A stretch of DNA of 64,000 nucleotides from an uncultured Paracoccaceae bacterium (GTDB taxonomy: Bacteria; Pseudomonadota; Alphaproteobacteria; Rhodobacterales; Rhodobacteraceae): positions 62,001-126,000 of the forward strand of contig CANLND010000006.1 in the NCBI GenBank assembly GCA_947492585.1, read 5' to 3'. How positions within the stretch are numbered: the stretch's first letter is position 1; every line of letters begins with the position of its first letter. A program made the translations under genes and the position numbers. Of the stretch, positions 30,345 to 40,793 are shown one piece after another. The notes beneath the pieces are model-generated. The model was given only the letters and a program-made list of their open reading frames with translations. It did no database searches and was not told the origin of the DNA.

Positions 30345-31949
30345 TCAGACGGCAGAGCCTTTTTGCACCGTCGCCCCCGGCACGGGGGCACTGATGGTTT
30401 CAGTGACCGGGATGGCGTAGCTGGTTACGGGTGTGGACACATTGTGCAGCGCTAACGCCCCCAAAGGTGTTGCAGTACAGGTTTGGCAAAGGCTTTTGTC
30501 GTCAACAACGATCTGTTCACCAATGGTTTTTCCGTAATCGCCCAACCGCGCCGCGATGTTGGCGGCCTGACCGATGACCGTAAAATCCAACCGTTCGCGC
30601 GAACCGATATTACCATAGGTCACACTGCCAAAGGCGATACCGATGGCGCAATCCAGATCTGGGGTTTCACACTCCGCACCCATCGGACCCAGAGCCTGTA
30701 CGATAAAACGGGCCGAACGCAGTGCCTGTTCACGCGCCCGATCAGCATCGGCCCCCGCCGGAAAAACCGCCAGAACCGCATCGCCGATAAATTTCAACAC
30801 CTCGCCGCCATTATCTTCGATGATGTCAGACACGCCTTCGAAAAATGTATTGAGCAACGAAATATAGGCCCGTCTGCCCAATGTCTCTTCGAGCAGGGTA
30901 GAGCCGCGCAGGTCGCAGAACATGATAGCAGCATCGATTTCATCACCATCCCCACGGCGAATTTCACCTCCCAAGACCCGCGCACCCGACCGTTTTCCGA
31001 CATAAGTTTCCAACAGGGATTTGGCGTTTTCACGCTGCATAAAGACTTCGTAATAACGGGCGATCACCGCCGAGCATTCAAAGATCAGCCCTAAATTTTC
31101 GGTGGTGAACCCATCAGGGTGATCTGACGCGACGGTCATGACATTGATACGGCCATCCGAAAATGGCAGGGGCATGGCCACATAGTCGGTGGCGCCTGCG
31201 CGTTGCAGATCCTCTAGAATAGGAAATGCGCCGATTTCATTGCCTTTGGTAAGGCGATGACGCACGCCACCCAGCCCTTTTGAAACATGGCGCATTGGGC
31301 TGTCGCGATATTTGGGTTCATCATAGATTTCATAGGACGGCGCGCGCACCTGCAATTCAGATTCGCCTTTGGTCCAAATAAAATTGCGCCCGGCAATCAT
31401 TGGGTGCAAAGACCAGACCAGAACCGACATGCGGGAGAGGGCGATGCCCTGTTCGATGAACTTTTCAACCAGCGCCTCGGTAAAGGCGTCCGGCGTGGCG
31501 ATATAGGCCGCATCACGCAGCAACCAGTCGATCAGTGGGCCAGAAATGTTGCGATATGTCGGATTCGCGAGATCATTGTCCCCAGGGTCGACCTCCAGAT
31601 CTTCATGCGGCCCAAAACAAATGTGATTGCAGATTTCATGGGCTTCGCTGAAGGCGCAATCATATTGCCACGCAATGTTCGGCACTGTGCCTGCCGGAGA
31701 CTGTAGATCCCGATAGGTTGCGGTACCTTTGAAGGGGCAAAAGGTCTTGAGCGCAGTGGGAGCCGACAGGGGCGCGATCAGATCTGCGGTCGGGATATAA
31801 ATGGCCGGCGGCAGACGCGTTTCATACATCACTTTGGCGCGGCTGCTTTGCGCGATGAGCTGCCCTTTGTGGCGGACATAGATCGGCTTGTTTAACTGTT
31901 CGACCAGTATGCCGTAACCCGGGCGAGAGGGAGGGGCCTGCACATTCAT
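30345..31949 (-). CDS. DUF427-like N-terminal domain fused to class III adenylate/guanylate cyclase
   Basis: N-terminal KTFCPFKGTATYRDLQ (DUF427-like); C-terminal AIMFCDLRGSTLLEE...FIGDAVLAVFPA...GSRERLDFTVIGQAANIAARL. Confidence 0.85.
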   Translation of the reverse strand: MNVQAPPSRPGYGILVEQLNKPIYVRHKGQLIAQSSRAKVMYETRLPPAIYIPTADLIAPLSAPTALKTFCPFKGTATYRDLQSPAGTVPNIAWQYDCAFSEAHEICNHICFGPHEDLEVDPGDNDLANPTYRNISGPLIDWLLRDAAYIATPDAFTEALVEKFIEQGIALSRMSVLVWSLHPMIAGRNFIWTKGESELQVRAPSYEIYDEPKYRDSPMRHVSKGLGGVRHRLTKGNEIGAFPILEDLQRAGATDYVAMPLPFSDGRINVMTVASDHPDGFTTENLGLIFECSAVIARYYEVFMQRENAKSLLETYVGKRSGARVLGGEIRRGDGDEIDAAIMFCDLRGSTLLEETLGRRAYISLLNTFFEGVSDIIEDNGGEVLKFIGDAVLAVFPAGADADRAREQALRSARFIVQALGPMGAECETPDLDCAIGIAFGSVTYGNIGSRERLDFTVIGQAANIAARLGDYGKTIGEQIVVDDKSLCQTCTATPLGALALHNVSTPVTSYAIPVTETISAPVPGATVQKGSAV

Positions 31950-32050
31950 CCGTCAGTTCCTTTTAAAGGCGTTATCCTCTGTCCCACAATATGGGGTGGT
32001 TGCCTTAAGATTCCAGAACCGCCCCCAGAGGCGAGGATGTATTGATGTGA

Positions 32051-32752
32051 TCAGATCATGCGGATCACATCTTTATTGATCGACAGGACATATCCGCGTT
32101 TGGCAATATTTTTGACCAGCAGTTCACTGACCAGCTGATTGCCCAAGGTATCGCGCAGACGCTTGATCCGGGTGGCCCCTGCGGCTTCCTCGCAGTCGGT
32201 TGCGTTGCGGCCTGAAATCACCGCCTCAATTTCGACACCAGACAGGACGTCATCATCCAGACGCGCCTCGGCCAAAACAGCCAGCGTTTCCATCGCCGCC
32301 GGGGTCAGCTTGAACCCCATATTGTTCAGATAGACGGTGTTTTCATCACGGCTGATCAGCAACTCTGTCACTTGGATTCCGGCCCGTTCAATCTGTGCCA
32401 TGCGCCGGTTCAGCGTTACCAACATCGCCAGGACGCCAAGCGCTGCAATCATCATGGCCGTGGCAAATACCAGCAAGACAAAGATCACCATCCGATAGCT
32501 GCCCAGCGTATCCGCAAAGGCGGTGCCCGACTGGGCAAGGATCTCAAGCAGCTTGATTTCGGCCTGTGTGGTCAGATCATTTTCAACAAACAACTGCTCA
32601 ACCTGTGCGTTAAACGCATTGGCATCTGGCAGAGTCAGTAACAGCACCGTTCCCGCAACCGCCAATAGCGCAACGATAGACACGATACCAATTGTGATAA
32701 TGCGGCTTCCAACCGCGCGGGCCTCAGAAACGGAGATAATAGGGTCCGGCAT
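32051..32752 (-). CDS. Membrane protein with C-terminal OmpR/PhoB-type winged helix
   Basis: Two hydrophobic helices (IITIGIVSIVALLAVAGTVLLL, YRMVIFVLLVFATAMMIAALGVLAML) then FKLTPAAMETLAVLAEARLDDDVLS...TRIKRLRDTLGNQLVSELLVKNIAKRGYVLSI. Confidence 0.75.
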   Translation of the reverse strand: MPDPIISVSEARAVGSRIITIGIVSIVALLAVAGTVLLLTLPDANAFNAQVEQLFVENDLTTQAEIKLLEILAQSGTAFADTLGSYRMVIFVLLVFATAMMIAALGVLAMLVTLNRRMAQIERAGIQVTELLISRDENTVYLNNMGFKLTPAAMETLAVLAEARLDDDVLSGVEIEAVISGRNATDCEEAAGATRIKRLRDTLGNQLVSELLVKNIAKRGYVLSINKDVIRMI

Positions 32753-33017
32753 TGCCCTTCCTTTGCTTCAATCCTTCGGGTCCAAAGACCGACATCACGT
32801 TTAGCAAGGTCCAGCCCTGAGCGGAAATGCGTGCCGCGATTTCGCCCTTGGCCGCCTGTTTCTTGCAGACCCCGCGCAACTGCACAACGCCATAGTGAAG
32901 GCGCAGGGGGTTGTCCTTTTTGGCTTTGTAGTCGGCATAGCAATCTGCGGCCGAAACCGGAGCAGACAGGCCAAGTACAAGCACGACGCTGAGCGGAAGA
33001 AGGGTTTTGTACATCAT
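32724..33017 (-). CDS. Small exported protein of unknown function
   Basis: Signal peptide MYKTLLPLSVVLVLGLSAPVSAADC; 3' end overlaps the winged-helix gene start. Confidence 0.6.
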   Translation of the reverse strand: MMYKTLLPLSVVLVLGLSAPVSAADCYADYKAKKDNPLRLHYGVVQLRGVCKKQAAKGEIAARISAQGWTLLNVMSVFGPEGLKQRKGNAGPYYLRF

Positions 33018-33195
33018 AGGGTCATCCTGCGCGGAACCACCGCGATATTCAATAACCACAGGGGGTTGATCACGCTGATATTCGATAACAGGGGGCTGAT
33101 ATTGCCTGTCTGACGGGGCTGGCCGCAATTTGGGACCAGCACAAGACTTGTTCAACACAGGTCGCATGAACCCACCGATTGGAAAGGCCCCTTAG

Positions 33196-33666
33196 ATGAC
33201 ACGCACCGCTTCTGCAAAACCCCACCGGAAATTCATCGCCTTAGTTCTGGCCGCCTCATTGGTCATCAGCGGCTTTTCAGCCGCCCCGGCCCGCGCTGGA
33301 GACGACGTCGCCAAATTCATAGCCGGGGCTGCCCTGCTTGGTATTTTGGGCGCTGCGATCAATGATGCAAAACAGGATCGTCGCGACCGCCACAAACAGA
33401 CAACCCATCGCCCGTACAAACAACACCATCCCAAACCCATTCCACCACGAGTTGCGCGTTATGACTTACCGGCAAAATGTGTGCGTAACTTTCACGGGCA
33501 TGGCCCACGCAGCATACTGTCGCGTGGATGCCTGAAACGGAACTACACTCAGGTTCAGAATTTGCCACGCTCGTGCCGGATCTCTTACTGGAATGGCGAC
33601 CGCCAGCGCAAAGGCTACGGCACCCGGTGTCTGCACAAACATGGATACCGCCTGGTACACCGCTAA
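33196..33666 (+). CDS. Small membrane/exported protein of unknown function, His/Arg-rich C-terminus
   Basis: Signal-like segment FIALVLAASLVISGFSAAPARAGDD; intact ORF followed by a terminator. Confidence 0.65.
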   Translation: MTRTASAKPHRKFIALVLAASLVISGFSAAPARAGDDVAKFIAGAALLGILGAAINDAKQDRRDRHKQTTHRPYKQHHPKPIPPRVARYDLPAKCVRNFHGHGPRSILSRGCLKRNYTQVQNLPRSCRISYWNGDRQRKGYGTRCLHKHGYRLVHR

Positions 33667-33689
33667 ACCGTCAAAGTTTAGAGCAGGAC

Positions 33690-33709
33690 GGGAGGGGGAG
33701 ACCCCTCCC
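33690..33709 (+). terminator. Intrinsic terminator
   Basis: GGGAGGGG-GAGA-CCCCTCCC then ATTTTG. Confidence 0.7.
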
Positions 33710-33759
33710 ATTTTGCGTGTTGTCTTGTCAGGCCCGGGGTTTTGTCGCATTCGAAGGGA

Positions 33760-34377
33760 ATGGAACAACCTGATTATAGCCTTGAGTTGGCCGCCCACGC
33801 GCGCGGCTATGTACGTATCGCCGGAGTGGATGAGGTCGGGCGCGGCCCGCTCGCGGGACCAGTTACTGCGGCAGCGGTGGTTTTGAACCCCAAAGACATC
33901 CCCGACGGGCTGAATGATTCTAAAAAGCTGAGCGCCAAAAAACGAATTTCTCTGAACGAAGTGATTCTGCTAAAGGCCGATGTATCGATCGCGCATGCGA
34001 CTGTTTCCGAAATCGACGAAATCAACATCCTGCGCGCGTCTCATCTGGCGATGGAACGGGCTGTCGCGGGTCTGTCAGAGGCTCCAGATTACCTGTTGAT
34101 CGATGGAAACCTGATACCCAAAGGGTTGTTTTTACCATCCGAAGCGGTCGTAAAAGGGGACGCTCGGTCGGTGTCTATTTCTGCCGCCTCTATTGTGGCC
34201 AAGCAGGCGCGCGACGAAATCATGAGTGATTTGGCGCAACAGTTCCCGGGCTATGGTTGGGAAACCAACGCAGGATACCCGTCTAAGGCGCATCGCGAGG
34301 CGTTAACCACATTGGGGGTGACACCACATCATCGCGTTTCCTTCAAGCCCGTACACAAGATATTGTATCAAGAGTAA
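33760..34377 (+). CDS. rnhB: Ribonuclease HII
   Basis: RIAGVDEVGRGPLAGPVTAAAVVL; DYLLIDGN; AHREALTTLGVTPHHRVSF. Confidence 0.95.
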   Translation: MEQPDYSLELAAHARGYVRIAGVDEVGRGPLAGPVTAAAVVLNPKDIPDGLNDSKKLSAKKRISLNEVILLKADVSIAHATVSEIDEINILRASHLAMERAVAGLSEAPDYLLIDGNLIPKGLFLPSEAVVKGDARSVSISAASIVAKQARDEIMSDLAQQFPGYGWETNAGYPSKAHREALTTLGVTPHHRVSFKPVHKILYQE

Positions 34378-34475
34378 AGCGCTAACCATCTGTGCAAAAA
34401 ACGAATTGACCTCGAATCCCGGATGACTCATCCTGTGGACAACCAAAATGAGCGTCAAAAGGCGCCGTGGTTTGA

Positions 34476-35591
<1,116 letters not shown>

Positions 35592-35622
35592 ACCTGCCCG
35601 TCCTACCAACTCGATCAATGCG

Positions 35623-35698
35623 CCTCCCCTTTAGTGGGGAGGAGCGTAAATCTAGAGTCAAATAGGACACTAAACTTCCCCGCCTTTCTCAGGCGGGG
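35623..35698 (+). terminator. Two hairpins downstream of ccrM; the second is a strong intrinsic terminator
   Basis: CCTCCCC-TTTAGT-GGGGAGG (35623-35642) and CCCCGCC-TTTCTCA-GGCGGGG (35678-35698) followed by CTTTTTCCCC. Confidence 0.8.
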
Positions 35699-35773
35699 CT
35701 TTTTCCCCTTGGGACAGGGATGCAGTATTGGGGCATCGCCCCTATATTTGTTCCTGCGAGAGAGGGACACATC

Positions 35774-37165
35774 ATGACCGATACGGTGCTGGATCCAGCA
35801 AAGTCACGTGAATTGGCAGCACAGCCGGATCGTTTGGGCGACAGCGATGTGGCTGACAATGATCACGCGCTACAGTCGCTAATGGAACACAAACGGCGCG
35901 GGCTGGAATTGGCCGTGCGGGCCCGTTGGGTGGCCATGATTGTGACCTCAGTGTTTTTGCTGTTTGTGTACCCCGATTGGGGCGTGGTGTACTATTGGGC
36001 GCTGTCAGGCCTGTTGTGCCTGAACGGGTATTTCATCCAGAGAATAGGCCGGGTGGGGCAATCCCCCCGCGAGTTGTCTTTGATCTTTGTTGATCTGGCC
36101 ATCCTGACTTTTGCCATTGTGATGCCCAACCCCTTTGCGAGCGTCGAACTGCCTGTCGCCTTCCAATATCGTTTTGACAATTTCATGTATTTCTACGTGA
36201 TTCTGGCAACCGGGACCCTCGCCTATTCCTGGCGCACGGTGATCACCATCGGCACCTGGACCACGGTAATCTGGTTTGTGGGTCTTTTTCTGGCCTGGTC
36301 CCTGTCAACTCCGGACGACCAGTTGCAGGCCTTGGTCTATGACGCCTATGTCGAATACCCACGTATTCTGGAACTCTTTGATCCCAACAGTTTCATGTTT
36401 TCCTTCCGGGTGCAGGAAGTCATGGTGTTTTTGCTGACTGCCGTGATTTTGGGGTTTTCGATCCGCAGGTTTGACAGGTTGCTGCTGTCCAACGCGGCCC
36501 TGACGCGCGAACGGGTGAACCTGTCGCGGTACTTTTCACCCAATGTTGTGGATCAGCTGTCCAAGAACGATGAACCCTTGAAGCAGGTAAAGCGCCAAAA
36601 GGTCGCGATCCTGTTTGTCGACATCGTCGGTTTCACCCAGATCTCAGAGGATCAAAACCCCTACGAGGTGATCACACTCCTGCGTGAATTTCATGCCCGT
36701 ATGGAGCGGGAGGTGTTCCGACACAGCGGGACATTAGACAAATATCTGGGCGACGGATTGATGGCGACCTTTGGCACTCCAATTGCCGGTGAGCAAGACG
36801 CCGCAAACGCGCTTGCCTGCGCCCGAGCGATGCAAGAGACCATGGCGCGCTGGAACCAAGAGCGCAAACGCCGGGGGGAAACGCCAATCCACATTGGGGT
36901 TGGGGTGCACTATGGCGACACGCTGCTCGGCGACATTGGCGCAAACCGTCTGGAATTTGCGGTGATTGGCACCGCTGTCAACGTGGCCTCGCGACTTGAA
37001 GGCCTGACCCGCACGCTAGAGGCGCGGATTGTCATCAGCAAAGTAGCGTTTGATCGGGCCAGAACGGTTGCGGTTGATCCCGCGCTGTTCAACGATTTTG
37101 TCCCAAAAGACAATCAAGCCGTACGCGGGCTCAGAGACCCCATATCGATTTACTACCTGCCCTGA
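35774..37165 (+). CDS. Membrane-bound class III adenylate/guanylate cyclase
   Basis: Several TM segments; VAILFVDIVGFTQISEDQ...YLGDGLMATFGTP...NRLEFAVIGTAVNVASRLE. Confidence 0.9.
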   Translation: MTDTVLDPAKSRELAAQPDRLGDSDVADNDHALQSLMEHKRRGLELAVRARWVAMIVTSVFLLFVYPDWGVVYYWALSGLLCLNGYFIQRIGRVGQSPRELSLIFVDLAILTFAIVMPNPFASVELPVAFQYRFDNFMYFYVILATGTLAYSWRTVITIGTWTTVIWFVGLFLAWSLSTPDDQLQALVYDAYVEYPRILELFDPNSFMFSFRVQEVMVFLLTAVILGFSIRRFDRLLLSNAALTRERVNLSRYFSPNVVDQLSKNDEPLKQVKRQKVAILFVDIVGFTQISEDQNPYEVITLLREFHARMEREVFRHSGTLDKYLGDGLMATFGTPIAGEQDAANALACARAMQETMARWNQERKRRGETPIHIGVGVHYGDTLLGDIGANRLEFAVIGTAVNVASRLEGLTRTLEARIVISKVAFDRARTVAVDPALFNDFVPKDNQAVRGLRDPISIYYLP

Positions 37166-37200
37166 TCAGGTCACGTCGGACCATCTATCTGGCCCTATGA

Positions 37201-38331
37201 TCACAGGTCAGGGCGTTCGCCTCGATTGTAGGCGCTCCAGTCGGTGATGTCCGGATAATAGGTCTGCCGCCATGCCCGGACTTTTGGGTTCATGATCCGG
37301 CGCCACAGCGGAGGTATCATAGCGGCAAAGGTCATCATGGGGTACCCGTGCGGCAATTGTGGCGCGTCTGCTTTACTGTGATTTTGCAACAGCGGAAATT
37401 GACGATCCGGTTTGTAATGGTGATCTGAATGGCGCTGAAGATTGATCAACAACCAGTTCGACGCCTTATGTGCAGCGTTCCACGAATGTCGCGGTTGGAC
37501 GTGTTCGTATTTCCCCTGCCCCAGATACCGGCGGGTCAGCCCGTAGTGCTCGACATAGTTGACCAGCTCCAGCTGCCAGATCGCAACACCAGCCTGCACC
37601 AGCAACAACAGTACTCCCGTGCCACCACCACAGAAAAACGCCCCGCACAAAACCAAGAGTTGCAGCCCCCAATACCGAAAAAACGGGTTTCTGCGATCGT
37701 TCCACGGCAGGTTTTTGCGCGCTAGTTTCGCCTGTTCGGCTCTCAAAGCAGACAACAGGCTTTGTCGGAGCACCCGTGGATAAAACCGGTGAAACCCTTC
37801 GTTATAGCGTGCGGTGACTGGATCGTTAGGCGTGCCCACATGGCGATGGTGAACCAACAGATGTTCGGACCGAAAATGCGAATAGAGCACCATTGCCAGC
37901 AAGACGTCCCCCAACCAGCGGTCCAATCGCGGCTTTTGGTGCATCAGCTCGTGGCTATAATTGATGCCAATGGTGCCACTGATCACCCCCATACCAAACA
38001 ACACGCCGAACTTTTCCAGCGATGACAGGTGATCGGCGGGGGCGACATAGGCAATCAGCCCAAACAGGCTGATCATTTGCACCGGCACCCAAACCTTGGT
38101 CAGCGCGGAATACAGCCGCAGATCATGGTCGGAGCGCAAGGGATCGGCGTTGCCCAGTTCCAGCCCTAACAGCCCATCAAGTGCGGCGAACAGATACCAC
38201 GTGATGACGGGTGTGAGCAAAATCCACCAGCCCCCCGCAAGGGCACCGATCCACACCAAGGGCAGCAGCAAAAACGACAGCCAAAAGGGCAGCGCATTGC
38301 GCCAGTTTAAAGGACGAGGATCCGAGGCCAT
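37201..38331 (-). CDS. alkB: AlkB-type alkane 1-monooxygenase
   Basis: His boxes HELMH, HLLVHHRHVGT, NYVEHYGL, LQRHSDHHYKPDRQ in a polytopic membrane protein. Confidence 0.88.
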   Translation of the reverse strand: MASDPRPLNWRNALPFWLSFLLLPLVWIGALAGGWWILLTPVITWYLFAALDGLLGLELGNADPLRSDHDLRLYSALTKVWVPVQMISLFGLIAYVAPADHLSSLEKFGVLFGMGVISGTIGINYSHELMHQKPRLDRWLGDVLLAMVLYSHFRSEHLLVHHRHVGTPNDPVTARYNEGFHRFYPRVLRQSLLSALRAEQAKLARKNLPWNDRRNPFFRYWGLQLLVLCGAFFCGGGTGVLLLLVQAGVAIWQLELVNYVEHYGLTRRYLGQGKYEHVQPRHSWNAAHKASNWLLINLQRHSDHHYKPDRQFPLLQNHSKADAPQLPHGYPMMTFAAMIPPLWRRIMNPKVRAWRQTYYPDITDWSAYNRGERPDL

Positions 38332-38387
38332 GCATCTCTCCTGCAATCAGCGCGCGTTTCGTCCCGAAACTTACGCGCCTTTTGAAA

Positions 38388-39464
38388 TCAGCCCAAGCCC
38401 TGATTGTCCTGAAACAATGAAAAAGCTTTGCGCATAACGGTAGGTAAATCCTTGGCGCGAAATGCATCTTTTGTCAGCACCAGCTGGCCTTCGCGCGCAT
38501 TAAACCCTTTGGGCAATTCTGCGACCTCGACGCGCAGATGCAGGTGGAAATGGGTAAAGGTATGGCGCACCTCGCCCCCGATGTCCTGCCAGTCCGCTGA
38601 AAACGGAGGCGCGGCCGTGGGCACATCAGCCCAATCACTGCCGGGCCAGCCCAGCATCCCCCCCAACAACCCCTTGTCGGGGCGACGCTCCAGCAGCCAG
38701 TCGCCGGTTTCTGACCGCGCCAGATAGGCTATGCCGTGACGGGTGGGTTTTGGGGCCTTTGGGGTTTTCTTGGGCAGTTCTGCTGCCGTGCCGTTGATGC
38801 GGGCCTGGCACGGGGTCCGCCATGGGCAAATACCACACGCCGGAGATTTGGGCGTGCACAGGGTGGCCCCAAGATCCATCACCGCCTGCGCGTAATCGCC
38901 GGGACGCATGGGCGGTGTCAAAGCCGCGGCAAAGTCCTTGAGCGCGGGCCTTGATCCCGGCAATGGCGCGTGATGATCATGCAACCGCGCCATGACGCGT
39001 TCGACATTGCCGTCCAAAACCGTTTCCGACAGATCAAACGCGATTGAGGCGATTGCAGCCGCTGTATAAGGGCCGACACCAGGCAATTTCAGTAGTGTTT
39101 CAAGGGTATTTGGAAACACCCCGCCATGATCGTGATGCACAACCCGGGCACATTTCAACAGGTTGCGGGCGCGCGCATAATAGCCAAGCCCAGCCCATTC
39201 CGCCATCACATCGCCATCTTCCGCTTCGGCCAATGCAGCCACCGTAGGCCAGCGGGTGGTGAAACGAGTGAAGTATTCTTTTACGGCTGCGACCGTGGTT
39301 TGCTGTAACATGACCTCGCTCATCCAGACGCGATAAGGATCTGGTCTCATGCCCGCCTTGCGGTCCGCAGGACTGGTGCGCCACGGCATGGTGCGGGCGT
39401 GCGAGTCGTACCAATCAAGCAGTTCTAACGAGAGCGCTGGCGATGTCGGGGTCTGGTCACGCAT
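38388..39464 (-). CDS. mutY: A/G-specific adenine glycosylase
   Basis: RTMPWRTSPADRKAGMRPDPYRVWMSEVMLQQTTVAAV; LPGVGPYTAAAIASIAF; 4Fe-4S cysteines CTPKSPACGICPWRTPC. Confidence 0.95.
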   Translation of the reverse strand: MRDQTPTSPALSLELLDWYDSHARTMPWRTSPADRKAGMRPDPYRVWMSEVMLQQTTVAAVKEYFTRFTTRWPTVAALAEAEDGDVMAEWAGLGYYARARNLLKCARVVHHDHGGVFPNTLETLLKLPGVGPYTAAAIASIAFDLSETVLDGNVERVMARLHDHHAPLPGSRPALKDFAAALTPPMRPGDYAQAVMDLGATLCTPKSPACGICPWRTPCQARINGTAAELPKKTPKAPKPTRHGIAYLARSETGDWLLERRPDKGLLGGMLGWPGSDWADVPTAAPPFSADWQDIGGEVRHTFTHFHLHLRVEVAELPKGFNAREGQLVLTKDAFRAKDLPTVMRKAFSLFQDNQGLG

Positions 39465-39548
39465 TGTTTATCCTTTGACGGTGGGTTTTAGTGGTTCTGC
39501 CCACGCGGCTCTTTACAATAGGGCGAGAGGTCACGCAAAACCACACTC

Positions 39549-40070
39549 ATGGCATTTCGACGTTCATCCACACGCGGTTTCAAACGCACCGGCTCAGTTC
39601 TGAATGAGCAGATCCGTAAAGCGGGCGAAACGCGCGGCTTTGCGGTCTCGCGATTGCTGACCCATTGGGAAGAAACCGTAGGCGCAGACATCGCCGCCGT
39701 CGCGCGTCCGGTCAATATTGGCTATGGACGCGGGTCGTTTGGCGCGACGTTGACGGTGCTGACCACGGGCGCACAGGCGCCGATGTTGGAAATGCAAAAG
39801 GAACAGCTGCGGGAAAAGGTGAATGCGGTTTATGGCTACAATGCCATCTCCAAGGTCCGCATCACCCAGACTGCCCCAACCGGCTTTGCCGATGGGCAAG
39901 TGGCCTTTAAATACGCGCCCAAGGTGCAGACGCCAGTGGCGCCTGATCCGCAGGTACAAACCGAAGCCACGGAAGTGGCCGATGGGGCCGAAAACGACGA
40001 ATTGCGCGCGGCATTGGAAAACCTTGCGCGCAATTTTCTCAGCAAGCAAAAAACACAAAGGAAGGGGTAG
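39549..40070 (+). CDS. DUF721 (DciA-like) domain protein
   Basis: FAVSRLLTHWEETVGADIAAVARPVNIGYG...GATLTVLTTGAQAPMLEMQKEQLREKVNAVYGYNAISKVRI. Confidence 0.82.
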   Translation: MAFRRSSTRGFKRTGSVLNEQIRKAGETRGFAVSRLLTHWEETVGADIAAVARPVNIGYGRGSFGATLTVLTTGAQAPMLEMQKEQLREKVNAVYGYNAISKVRITQTAPTGFADGQVAFKYAPKVQTPVAPDPQVQTEATEVADGAENDELRAALENLARNFLSKQKTQRKG

Positions 40071-40072
40071 AA

Positions 40073-40732
40073 ATGACCCGTCTCATGTCTGGTGTTCTGG
40101 CGGCCATCGCCGTCACCGCGGGCGCTTTTGCGCTATCAGGTGCGCAGGGCGCCAACACGTCGTTGATTTCGGCAGCCTCGGCACAAGAAGCCGAAGTTGA
40201 CACCTCGACCATCGTTGAAATGGTACAGGGTGCCGAAGATGCCCCAGTGACGCTGATCGAATATGCGTCCTATACCTGCCCGCATTGCGCCAGCTTTCAC
40301 GCCGACGGCTACAAAAAGCTAAAGGCGGATTTCATCGATACCGGCAAGGTCAAGTTCATCTACCGTGAGGTCTATTTTGATCGTTACGGTCTGTGGGCGT
40401 CGATGATTGCGCGTTGTGCTGGGCCAGAAAAATTCTTTGGTATCACTGATTTGCTATTCACCGATCAATCCCACTGGGCTCGTGCAGGTGATGCTGGCGC
40501 AATCGTGGACGAACTTCGTAAAATCGGCAAGCTGGCCGGTCTGGGCGCTGACCAGCTGGAAGCCTGCCTGCAAGACGGCACCAAGGCACAGACATTGGTG
40601 ACATGGTATCAGGAAAATGCCACCCGTGACGACGTGCGGTCGACGCCGTCCTTTTTGCTAAACGGTGCCAAACTGGACAACCAGCCATATGCTGACATGA
40701 AAGAGCTGATCAAAGCCGAATTGGGCAGCTGA
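40073..40732 (+). CDS. DsbA-family thiol:disulfide interchange protein
   Basis: Signal peptide; VTLIEYASYTCPHCASFHADGYKKLK; TPSFLLNGAKLD. Confidence 0.88.
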   Translation: MTRLMSGVLAAIAVTAGAFALSGAQGANTSLISAASAQEAEVDTSTIVEMVQGAEDAPVTLIEYASYTCPHCASFHADGYKKLKADFIDTGKVKFIYREVYFDRYGLWASMIARCAGPEKFFGITDLLFTDQSHWARAGDAGAIVDELRKIGKLAGLGADQLEACLQDGTKAQTLVTWYQENATRDDVRSTPSFLLNGAKLDNQPYADMKELIKAELGS

Positions 40733-40752
40733 TCTGCATCACACCCACGTTT

Positions 40753-40793
40753 CGCGCCGTCTCAGTTATCCCGGAGGCGGCGCGATTTTTTTT
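40753..40793 (+). terminator. Intrinsic terminator after the dsbA-like gene, overlapping the lpxK 3' end
   Basis: CGCGCCG...CGGCGCG stem followed by ATTTTTTTT. Confidence 0.7.
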
